From positions 558,001 to 622,000 of the forward strand of contig NC_026489.1 in assembly GCF_000328475.2 (NCBI RefSeq): a stretch of DNA of 64,000 nt, written 5' to 3'. Each line of letters begins with the position of its first letter. Position 1 is the first letter of the stretch. The position numbers and the translations under genes were made by a program. The notes under the pieces are model-generated. The model had not been told where the DNA came from and ran no database searches. It worked only from the letters and a program-made list of their open reading frames with translations. Source of the DNA: Mycosarcoma maydis. Its lineage: Eukaryota > Basidiomycota > Ustilaginomycetes > Ustilaginales. This document shows positions 52,801 to 60,652 of this stretch, one piece after another.

Positions 52801-53111
52801 TGTTTGTCACGGACCACAAAAATGACGATGCCCAGCTAGACACCGCAATGCTGCAGGAACGAAGTGTGCAAGACATCTTGCTCGCAGATACACACGAGCT
52901 CGTCGAGCTCTTCAAAACTCAAATTGTCGTCGAAGACGGCGTTTCCAAGTCACCAGCCAAAGTCAATGGCACCAACACGCCAGCGGCATCCACACCGGTC
53001 AAGAAGGCTCAGGTCAACGGGTTTGCATCCACCACCCCTGTGTCGATAAACAAGACTACTCCAGCTGATCCAGCTGATGCTGCAACACCTCTCAGGAAGC
53101 GCAAGATGTGA
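49827..53111 (+). CDS. WD40 protein, U3 snoRNP/t-UTP component WDR75/Utp17-like
   Basis: Likely subunit of the t-UTP part of the small-subunit processome, which links rDNA transcription to 18S pre-rRNA cleavage in the nucleolus. The 1,094-residue product starts with a low-complexity basic tail (SRHRKNKKS), then two beta-propellers. WD-type repeats include LQLLTASLDGRVKVWDFLDG, PTRLVTGDSNGRIRVWYCL, GAHLLSGGEEGVLVVWHLG, LLVTIASDAKVRTWHVASR and ILAIGQAGRVTLWNPES. The opening VSRLPVVFTHDADYFFVVSK resembles the WDR75 start. A helical C-terminal part and a basic end (PLRKRKM) follow. Assignment rests on recalled family order, so another nucleolar WD40 protein is possible. ATG 49827; an upstream TTG was not used. 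Confidence 0.75.
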   Translation: MPRSAASTPVKKAMQAPSTPSLLAQAPLLAPAQSTTTRFAADASEVPAPSPSLNNDPSSSHAAASASAAPSKSRHRKNKKSITGIKDHSSEFSPFQTISEGRVSRLPVVFTHDADYFFVVSKTSVRIYSRTTGQVVSTLSSGPSSHLAPITAIMINPANPLQLLTASLDGRVKVWDFLDGVLLSSFDLQLPISGMTAHASNPSTVFVILKKFRHRDAETAPKNLSEILTALDSGAPFNSIIGHFNLDLNRHAHNLASMPKFSRGASLRPELVRIAKTREAVSIGVSPNGEWLVVVGNDKVQVARTNDLASGFTRFISSHPGSHHHHKESLTCMAFHPTDPTRLVTGDSNGRIRVWYCLQNSFMAPSKAEADDGMERHAPSSVFHWHAHAVSSLCFSPNGAHLLSGGEEGVLVVWHLGASGNAASKEFVPRLGAPIAALAVAGGLDGREQEYAVSLADGSITFVSSMSLKPTRTFTRIKIDASRHLPGAFIPADTPVPLSVHPASGNLVLLAGHPSSLQFYDPIKDVNTMELEVAPSNRVSRADDEQIEPTRVERVLFSPFTSSKIAEAGEWMVTFDSRNLSDVQGEVEVVSESSLKFWRWNPVNRRYTLNTRIDRPHNGKRLTSMVFSPSSALLVTIASDAKVRTWHVASRKLKSGKAESYWTCRSVFGYRDQTPTAAAFSADGSILAIGQAGRVTLWNPESNLLSMVISAPELAEGVQNLAFSGRYLALATRTTVLVWDLIMSRQVSRKNIQDGLHAKLLLAATGWNHAGEQEDRPVFTLVSSSDTDDRAEHGSVRVAQQVKTVVEPVSLVSDTEIGSTSILTGATPVSKAGSSASRAVFRTAVCFVAPIPLPARPHAVAQEFVAITEDMDLVTFCTSPSASDSATGGTTAESIRGLSNVKKTLFHDLFGPSAFYDARADAPADDDEQTLSISADVDGGAGSGVASLFSTAPHLLPPATLLFDAFLSKMLPAANTTPAVDSATALDSNSHVFVTDHKNDDAQLDTAMLQERSVQDILLADTHELVELFKTQIVVEDGVSKSPAKVNGTNTPAASTPVKKAQVNGFASTTPVSINKTTPADPADAATPLRKRKM

Positions 53112-53809
53112 AATCCAAGTCCTTTCCCCTGCGTACACAATAGGATAGATGCGTGAATTGCACATGCTTGAAAGTGTGCGAATAGTCGTGAGTGTTGGTT
53201 GATTCATCGCATCTATAGCGGGGCAACAGAAATGTTCATGATCAACCTAAGTTGATGCCGGCCAGTACGTACTGTCTCTGTTTGGGCGCCAATAAGCACG
53301 GTCAAAGTGGTTCTTGATTCGAGCTGCAGTCACCAGCAACGAGGTGTCATCATGGCTTACTTTGCTCGGGAGCAGCAAGCACACTTTGACTAGCCGTGTC
53401 CCTCTACGTCGACGGCTTTCGAGGCTCACGCCTAAGCGAGCATCTTGGAGGACCTAGGATTCCAACAGAAGCGCGCGCGGATTAATATCCATTCGTGATT
53501 AGATTTCCGTTGGCGCTTGTGCTCTACTTGCAGCAACGCATCCTGGAAACAGAAAAAATCGTGAATAACCTAGTCACGAGTCACGAATCCAGTGTTGAGA
53601 TATATCCGATCCAGCGTTTACATGTGCGTTGGCAGTAGTGTAGCATCATGTCTCGTAGCTGCCGCTGATAGTCGTGGGTCAAGGCGAGAGAGTGACCAAG
53701 ACTGTGTCCGAGGAAACGTATAAAGAGAGCAAGGAAGTGCAGCAACCCGCTTTTGCGAAGATGTGGTCACGCTACACCAAATTGTCTCTCACACAACAGC
53801 ATCGACATC
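53112..53809. other. WD40/tautomerase intergenic region
   Basis: 698 bp. Element copies at 53491 and overlapping at 53574-53590. No gene seen. Confidence 0.6.
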
Positions 53810-54642
53810 ATGCCCCTCCATCGTACGTTGCCATCTCTGAACAAATCGCATAAGCACAAAGTGTATGCATCACGCTAATGCTGCAACGCTGATCATCGCT
53901 CTTCTCACCACTCTCTCCGTTGCTGCAATCGAGCACAGGCATTTACGCTCCACCGGGGCTCTTCAGCAAAGATGAAAAGCGAGAGCTGGTCAGCAGCATT
54001 GCTGATATGTAGTAGGTGCCAGTTCTGCTTCCAGCGATCTCATGCATTGTACTCTGACTGACGAGAGCGCTGCAATCGCCACGTCAAAAATGATGATCAC
54101 AGCATCGGCGTTGGACTACCTGCCTTCCTCGTTATCACACTCTTCTGCCCCATCGACGGCGAGGAGGACTTCTTCATCGGCAAGCAGAGCCATGCCGAAA
54201 GAGCTCAAAGTCAAGGCAAGCCTTTCGTCCGAGTGGTTTCGCAACATCTTGCGCGTACAGTCGATGGGAAAGAACGCAGGCTGTCCCTAATCCAACGACT
54301 CGAAGATAGGTTCCGAGGTGTGTTCGAGGCCAAAAATTGCGAATGGGAGGTGAGTACATGTGGTGGGAGCAGGTCCACAGATGGGCCAGCACACGCTGTC
54401 CGCGTGCAAATTGCACCTCGCATCCACTGACGCATTGATCCCTGCTCACATCTCAACTGCATTGACTGAAACAGATCCACATCGAAGAGCCACCGGCCGA
54501 CCTCTGGCACCTGAACGGGCTCAGCTACCCGGCACCAGGTACTGAAGCCGAGGCCCAATGGAAAGCGGCCGACAAATCAGTGCCGTACGAGGGTCCAACG
54601 ATCGCAGATCATCTCGCTCAAAAGTATGCCGCCTCCTCGTAA
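53810..54642 (+). CDS. Tautomerase of the cis-CaaD/oxalocrotonate tautomerase-like type
   Basis: Small tautomerase-superfamily enzyme that uses the N-terminal proline as base; natural substrate unknown. Exons 53810-53822 (13 nt), 53939-54011, 54103-54349 and 54475-54642 give 166 residues, with GTACGT, GTAGGT and GTGAGT donors. The product starts MPLHRIYAPPGLFSKDEK, so Pro2 becomes the catalytic Pro1 after Met removal. LPAFLVITLFCPID, the block KPFVRVVSQHLART, then RRLSLIQRLE and WEIHIEEPPADLWHLNGL follow: the order seen in fungal Tautomerase_3 proteins. The C-terminus carries about 20 residues past the usual VPY ending. The small first exon and three introns hide it from frame-based annotation. 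Confidence 0.85.
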
Positions 54643-55603
54643 AGTGCTCGTCACTCTGTGCCACAATCGTGTTGGCTGCCCGCTGTCATTTGGAGCTGCT
54701 CGAATCACATGTTGATGTGCCATTCAAGTCGTCAGTTCTGGATCACATCTACAACACTTTGGACTTCGAATCGTGGCATTCTACTGCGCCCCCCAAAAGT
54801 TGCCTGTGGAGTGCGATTGTTGCTACAATTGTGAATGACAAGGCAGGAGCACCGAGGATTGAGAGAGATGAGGATGTCCGTGCGAAATTCAGAGTCACAA
54901 AGTGAAACAGAGGCTTAGCAAGCTGCCCCGGCGAATCGTGAATTGTGAATTCTCGATTGCGGCAATAAGTTGTTGGCTGTCCGGAAATAAGTTATGGGTG
55001 GCACCTTTATTTGACAGATTCACGATCTGCTACTCGTGACTGCCGTTGTGTCACTTGCCCCAGCTCGGCTCTGCAACATGGTCAGGCTGCTCACGGCTCT
55101 CGCCTCACTTTCGCCTGCATTCGTGATTCGACCCTGGAGCCGACTGCGACGTCGAAGCACTCACGACTAGCATCCGCTTGCAAGCACGGAGATGGTCCTG
55201 CTGTGAAACCTTATCCACTGACTCATGTCCTCGCATCCTCTTTTATTTTCTCTCTGACACCTTGTGCTAAGCAGCGATTGCTGTAGCGGCACACTTTGAC
55301 ATCCGAATCGCGTTGCTCAGCTTCGGCATCAAGCTCGGTCCGAACAAATTGGACTTACCGTCCTGTTAGCTGGTACATTCCGTCTTTGGATGACTGCCAC
55401 AGTCCGGCTTGAATTCCTTACCCGAAGCACTGATTCTGCTCCACTTGACACCTCGTAGCTAGCACACTGGCCCTGGCTACCTTGTTGCCTTATTGCCTTG
55501 TTGCCTTGTTGCCTTGTTGCCTTGTTGCCGCCTTTTTACGAAACCACCATCAATCCGTCTCATCACCACCTTAGACTCAGCCCTCAGCGGCTAGCTTGTC
55601 ATC
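54643..55603. other. Tautomerase/transcription factor intergenic region
   Basis: 961 bp. Element copies at 55032 and 55119, diverged ones near 54932-54950, and an 8-bp tandem repeat at 55481-55528. No gene seen. Confidence 0.6.
55481..55528. repeat. Six 8-bp units (cttgttgc)
   Basis: Six units, the second changed to cttattgc. It ends 75 bp before the ATG of the zinc-cluster gene, so it probably lies in the promoter or 5' leader. Confidence 0.93.
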
Positions 55604-58312
55604 ATGGTTGTGACCGCCGCTTCATCCAACGCTGACAAGCCCCGTACCATAAACCGTTCCTGCATTCAATGTCGAGAACGCAAGATCAAATGCGATCGTC
55701 TTGATCCTTGCAATCACTGTGTCTCAAAAGGTATGGGCAACGAATGCAGACACGAGCTGCGAAAGAAGAGGGCAAAGAACAAGCGTCCCTTTCCCAAACG
55801 CAAGAGCCGCATCGCTGTTTCTTCGTCATCAACCTACAATCTCACTTCAACCGCTCAACCAAGCCGGTCCAACGCCAGTCCAAAACGGTCACCGTTGGCT
55901 TGGGCTGAACGACCCATGACATCTGTATCGCAGCACAGCGAGCAGAGTCAAACACCATCCAGCAGTTCCGGTCGTGTCATTACTCCCAACACGTCGTCCT
56001 CCTTACATGGCTATGTCAATCCTGCAAAGTTCGGCTGCTCCAACACGGTATCATCGCTGCCGAAGCCCTCCTTGCCCTCCTCCTATCGCGACTCTCAGAA
56101 TGGAGGCTATTCCGACACGGGAGATGCAAGCATCGATGACTCAGACGGCGATGGGTACGAATCTCAACCCGACGATCGCCTTCACCTGATCGAGGCTGAT
56201 CAGCTGATGCATATCAAGAGTGCACCACTGTACAGGTGTCCTTTTGCCCTCAAGGACGTCTACGCCGAGTGGCGCGCCATGCCAGTCGAGAATCGTCGTA
56301 GTCTGATCCAAGAGATTCGCTGCGCTCTACCGAGTCTAGCTCAGTCACTCCGTCTGCTGCATGATGTCTATGTGCAGCGCCTGCAATCCATCCAGGGTAA
56401 CATTGTTCACGTCCCCACGATCCAGGTGGTGCTGACCGAGATGCTAAGCGAGCCAGACTTCGAACAGCGCGACCGCTATGCCTTTGGCCATATTACCACA
56501 GCCCTCATGGTGATCTTTTGTTCGCTAAGATACGCTCCGCTCGACCGCACCTATACCTGGGGCCGATCTTCCAGCACCGGCTCTCCGGTCGAGCCGCTTA
56601 GACAGAAGGAAATGCGACAACGAGAGCGCAAGATTTTTTCCCTCGTCAAGCGCATCCAACACTTCGAGTCAAGCTTTGCTTTCGGAAGTGTTGCGGAGCT
56701 TCAGACGGCTGTACTGATGCTGGAATGCGGCAAAGGCTCGGCAGCCTATCAGGACATGCTAGCTGATTGTGCTGTTCGCTCTGCCATGCGCATGCGCATC
56801 CATCGTCTCGGATCATTCGAAAGGTTGCATGGAACCAAAATTCGCCCTCAGCAAGTGATCACAGTGGAAATGGCCATTCGCTGCTGGTGGTCACTCGTCC
56901 GACGCGACTGGAGCCAGAGCAACAAGAATCGCTCGTATCGCATCTCTCCTTTGCAATTCAACACACGGCAGCCTTTGAATCTGTTCGACGATGAACTTTT
57001 GCAGATCCCTTGTCGCCGATCGCACCTTCGCTCTACTTGGACTCCGGTGAGCTATTCATTTGCAACCACTGACTTTGCGATCATGACCCGAACGCTGGTC
57101 GATCAAGTCAACTCGCAATGCGATCTCGATGACGGGCCCGACTCTGCACAGGGATGGGGCCTAGCCTCGGTGTTTGGACAGCGACTCTCTGCCGTCCAGC
57201 GCGACTCGCTCGATCGTATGTTCCAATCGCTCGTTGCCTCTTTTCCTGCGCATTACTCGCTCGAAGCGCGCTACGAGGTGATCGGTCTTGTCGATGTCGA
57301 GAGATGGCTGTTGCATCAAAGGCTCTTTCACCTCTTCCTTACGCTGCACATGCCGCTTGTTTCCGAGGCTACGCGACCGCACGGTAGCCTCATGTACATG
57401 GCCGGTCACATTCTCGATATCCAGGAAAAGGTGGCCGATATCTGCACCCGCCTCGACAATTGTCATCTGCACACGCTGCAAACGCTGCGTGCGTGTCTGG
57501 TGCTGCTCCTCGATCTCTTTTTTGCGCAGACGCCCGTCAACATTAGTGGCCTCTCGCGGCTCATGACTCGCAGAAAGATCACGGCTGCACTGGAAAAAAT
57601 CCCTACAGACGTAATTCCGAGCACAAGCAAGCTTCTGATTCGACTGGTGCATCAGCTGCTTAGCCTGGAGAATCAGCAGCATCAGCTACAGTTCGGCGTC
57701 GACGCTTCCGCCGGCGATGCACACTTGAGTCAAGCTGCTGCTGCAGACGAGACGCCACTTCTAGATGCGGCCGGACTGCTCCATCGTTGGCATGCCACTT
57801 GCCAAATTCTCGATGTGCTGCTCAACGAAGGTTACTGGCGCTCACTCCGTAAGAACCTGCGCGAGCTCGATCAGGACTCGCTGATTCCGGACTGGCTGCG
57901 AAAATCGTTGGGCGACGAGTTCGAAGATCCGAGCCGGATTGCACCGGCGCAAGAAGAGTCTTTGCTAGCAACAACGCACGTTTCCACTGCACAGTCAGCC
58001 ACATCAGCACTGTCTGCATCTTCTCTTGCGCCTGAAACGAAAACAGAAGCTCCTTATGCCACCTCGTCGCAGGCGGCGTTACCTTCATTTGACAGTGCTG
58101 ATCTTTCGCTTACATTCGATCCAAAGCTACTGAACAATCTCGACGATCTCAACGTCCTAGACTTGCAAACTGCCGGCGAAACGTCTCAACTGCCTCAACT
58201 CGACTTGGATCTCATCGGTTACCAAGACTTTGAAGGTTTTGGCAATGCAAGCCAGTCGGTTGACTTTGCAAAAATGCTCAATGAATGGCGCGTCGAGGTT
58301 CCGCTGGCTTAG
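55604..58312 (+). CDS. Zn2Cys6 zinc-cluster transcription factor
   Basis: Fungal-specific DNA-binding regulator acting in the nucleus; target genes unknown. The binuclear zinc cluster has Cys20, 23, 30, 36, 39 and 48 (C-x2-C-x6-C-x5-C-x2-C-x8-C) with the sequence CIQCRERKIKCDRLDPC, followed by a basic RKKRAKNKRPFPKRK linker. Residues 70-200 are Ser-rich. The middle-homology region (fungal_trans type) runs through about residues 220-640 and includes RSAMRMRIHRLGS, AIRCWWSLVRRDW and the ISPLQFNTRQPLN segment. An acidic, Leu/Asp-rich end (LNNLDDLNVLDLQ, LDLDLIGYQDFEGF) looks like an activation domain. 902 residues, single exon, ATG 55604. Confidence 0.93.
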   Translation: MVVTAASSNADKPRTINRSCIQCRERKIKCDRLDPCNHCVSKGMGNECRHELRKKRAKNKRPFPKRKSRIAVSSSSTYNLTSTAQPSRSNASPKRSPLAWAERPMTSVSQHSEQSQTPSSSSGRVITPNTSSSLHGYVNPAKFGCSNTVSSLPKPSLPSSYRDSQNGGYSDTGDASIDDSDGDGYESQPDDRLHLIEADQLMHIKSAPLYRCPFALKDVYAEWRAMPVENRRSLIQEIRCALPSLAQSLRLLHDVYVQRLQSIQGNIVHVPTIQVVLTEMLSEPDFEQRDRYAFGHITTALMVIFCSLRYAPLDRTYTWGRSSSTGSPVEPLRQKEMRQRERKIFSLVKRIQHFESSFAFGSVAELQTAVLMLECGKGSAAYQDMLADCAVRSAMRMRIHRLGSFERLHGTKIRPQQVITVEMAIRCWWSLVRRDWSQSNKNRSYRISPLQFNTRQPLNLFDDELLQIPCRRSHLRSTWTPVSYSFATTDFAIMTRTLVDQVNSQCDLDDGPDSAQGWGLASVFGQRLSAVQRDSLDRMFQSLVASFPAHYSLEARYEVIGLVDVERWLLHQRLFHLFLTLHMPLVSEATRPHGSLMYMAGHILDIQEKVADICTRLDNCHLHTLQTLRACLVLLLDLFFAQTPVNISGLSRLMTRRKITAALEKIPTDVIPSTSKLLIRLVHQLLSLENQQHQLQFGVDASAGDAHLSQAAAADETPLLDAAGLLHRWHATCQILDVLLNEGYWRSLRKNLRELDQDSLIPDWLRKSLGDEFEDPSRIAPAQEESLLATTHVSTAQSATSALSASSLAPETKTEAPYATSSQAALPSFDSADLSLTFDPKLLNNLDDLNVLDLQTAGETSQLPQLDLDLIGYQDFEGFGNASQSVDFAKMLNEWRVEVPLA

Positions 58313-58718
58313 CACTTTGAAATTGTTGCGATGCAATGTTTGATGGGGCTCAATCGTGATCGTTGTCGCAGCTGTCCAGATGGTCCCAACGTAGTGTTTA
58401 CCAAGCAAGTGTTGTACTTCTCCATTGTGCGTCCTGTGCATTTCAGGGTTTCAACATCGAATTCAACAGCGAGTGTGTGGTGAGACTCGCTCTCATTCTG
58501 TGTCGGCAAACGTACTCGCCAAGCGTTGGCGGTTGATACAGTCTGATGGTCAAGATAGGAGGTGTTCGTCGAGCCACAACATTGCGACCTGAGGCAGCCG
58601 TAGATGATGGCGGAAACGGCGTAGGTGGTATTCATCTCGGCATGATACATTGGAGAGGCAGTCAAAAAGAGTTTCGCAACCGAACGTGTCGTATCCGTGA
58701 TGGGCGTCCGTAGTGCAC
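58313..58718. other. Convergent transcription factor/PEX11 region
   Basis: 406 bp between convergent genes. No gene, repeat or element copy seen. Confidence 0.55.
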
Positions 58719-59465
58719 TTACTTGGACTTGGCTACGGAGCCGTTGACCGCCCTCCACTGGGTGCGAGCGCCCATGATAGAGGAGGCGCAACCGGCTAGG
58801 CCCAAGATTCCCTCGTCGAGGCCAAGAATGTCGGCGCCAGTAGCAGGGATCAACCAGTCGAGCGCGTCCTGCGTCATCTGGTATCGAACCGCCGCCTGTT
58901 CGGTCGAGATTTGCGCGATCTCAATCTTGCGCTCTGCTTCCTTCTCTGCGGTAGCTCGAGGACGCTTGGCGCTGGCAGCGCGTTGTTGGAGAACGTAGGT
59001 CTTGTAGCTTCCCGAAGCGAGCGAGAAAGTGAGACCGAGCAGCCAGAATCGAGCCGCGTTCTTCGAGATCTTGTCGGCAGTTGCTTTTTCGAACGTGTAG
59101 ACCTTGGCGCCGTGGATCCATTGAAGTGTGTCGAGGATGAGATAGAATCCATAGCCAAGCTGTCGACCAATGGCAGCGTACGAGACGACAGGGTCCTGGA
59201 TGGTGGTGGCCTTGAGAGCGGCCTGGAAGTGCTCGAGGAACTTTCCGACACGCATGAGTTTACGGCTGAGACCAAGCTGCGACTTGAGAGCGGTCAGACG
59301 AGCCACAGTCTCTTTGGTAGCGCCCTTGCGGTACTCGTACCACGCGAGAAATCGAGCTGCATACTGGATGGTACGGTAGGTCTTGTCCCTACCGACGGTG
59401 GTCGACCAGAATCGCAGCAGCTGCGAGAGGTAAGGGTGCAAGATCACCTGCTGAAGGGCTGACAT
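58719..59465 (-). CDS. PEX11: Peroxisomal membrane protein PEX11
   Basis: Peroxisome proliferation factor that bends and elongates the peroxisomal membrane before fission. The 248-residue product has the N-terminal amphipathic region (LSQLLRFWSTTVGRDKTYRTIQY then AARFLAWY), a SRKLMRVGKFLEHFQAAL block typical of PEX11, LGYGFYLILDTLQWIHGAKVY and NAARFWLLGLTFSLASGSYK. The C-terminal hydrophobic part (LGLDEGILGLAGCASSIMG) before a basic tail fits the second membrane contact. Length is normal. ATG 59465, single exon. It shares the peroxisome/fatty-acid theme with isocitrate lyase in this window. Confidence 0.92.
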   Translation of the reverse strand: MSALQQVILHPYLSQLLRFWSTTVGRDKTYRTIQYAARFLAWYEYRKGATKETVARLTALKSQLGLSRKLMRVGKFLEHFQAALKATTIQDPVVSYAAIGRQLGYGFYLILDTLQWIHGAKVYTFEKATADKISKNAARFWLLGLTFSLASGSYKTYVLQQRAASAKRPRATAEKEAERKIEIAQISTEQAAVRYQMTQDALDWLIPATGADILGLDEGILGLAGCASSIMGARTQWRAVNGSVAKSK

Positions 59466-60652
59466 GCTGATCTGTGAACGGTGTTGGTGATCCAGATGAT
59501 GGAGGCGGGAAGAGAGTTGAACCGAGAAAGCGAGATAGTCGTGAGTGCAAGTTCAACTGGACTCTGTGACTGTCTGATAGCGTCTTTAGCGCTGCCTGCC
59601 CGTGCACATCTCGACTGAATCACGATTCACGAATTACCGCCGCTCGCAAGCTTGCGTCTCCCGCTACTGCGTCTCGACTCACATTTCACATTCAAGATTC
59701 ACGATTCGTGATTGCATTCGTGATTCGTGATTCACGATTCCAGCTCGTTCGCTCTGACAGTCACGAGGTGCTAGTGCACATACACAGTAACTATAAATTG
59801 CAACGGCCGAACAAATTCCCCACCAGAGACAGTCTAGATCGAGGCAATACAAAATTGATTGATACCAGCCAAGCCAACACGTGAAAAGAAGCCTATCGTG
59901 TATCCTCTTGCCGAATTTCGGCAACAATCGTGAATTTGGTCCGCACCCCACGACCGCGTAACTCGTCAGCTTCGCTCAACAAGACAATCACGAATCTCGA
60001 TTCGTGTATGTGAATCACAAAGTGCTTCGCGCTTCTGGGTCTAGAGCACCGCGCGACCCGTCTCCCCACATCCAAACGTCGCCACGCCATTCGTGATTGG
60101 CAAGCAAGAAATTTACAAACAAAGGCCGTGCCGTAGTAGTCCCAGTCACGAGTGAGTTTGGATAGTAAAGTTGGCGCGAACATCGTGCAACAGGACAACC
60201 TAGAAGCTTGCTCACTCGTGACTGGTTTCGTGAACTTGTCTTCTTGACCTTGTGCTTCGAGGCCTCCTGGCTTCTCTACAAGATCCGGCTTTGCCAGTCA
60301 AGCCCTGACGCCTGTTTTTTCGCGTTGTTGGCGAGCAAAGCTTTTGCGTATTGTCATAATCTCAGAGGCAGCTGCGTTACACCTGGCTGGTCAACCCATG
60401 TAGCCTTTCTGCCCGTTGGTTAAGGTCCTCCCCTCAGCTGCTCACCTCGACACTTCCAAAATTTTATGCTCTAGCGCAACCGCACTCACTCGTTCACTCC
60501 AGACTCATTATTGCACGAGAAACGCATCAGGGAGAAAACATGTAAATTTTTTAGAAACGCTGCGAGGCACAACGAGAGAGTGTGACGCCCAAGGAACGTC
60601 GCACGTACAGCGCACCAATGACACCATGAGAGAAGCTTTAGGTCCAACACAT
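59466..60652. other. PEX11/EF2 intergenic region
   Basis: 1.2 kb, upstream of PEX11 and downstream of EF2. It has the densest element content: 59704-59732 (three copies), 59986, 60089, 60144 and 60214. No gene seen; frames start at non-ATG codons. Confidence 0.65.
59704..59732. repeat. ATTCGTGATT element array upstream of PEX11
   Basis: Three perfect copies, two of them overlapping with a 7-bp period, flanked by diverged TCACGATT copies from about 59690 to 59741. Confidence 0.85.
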
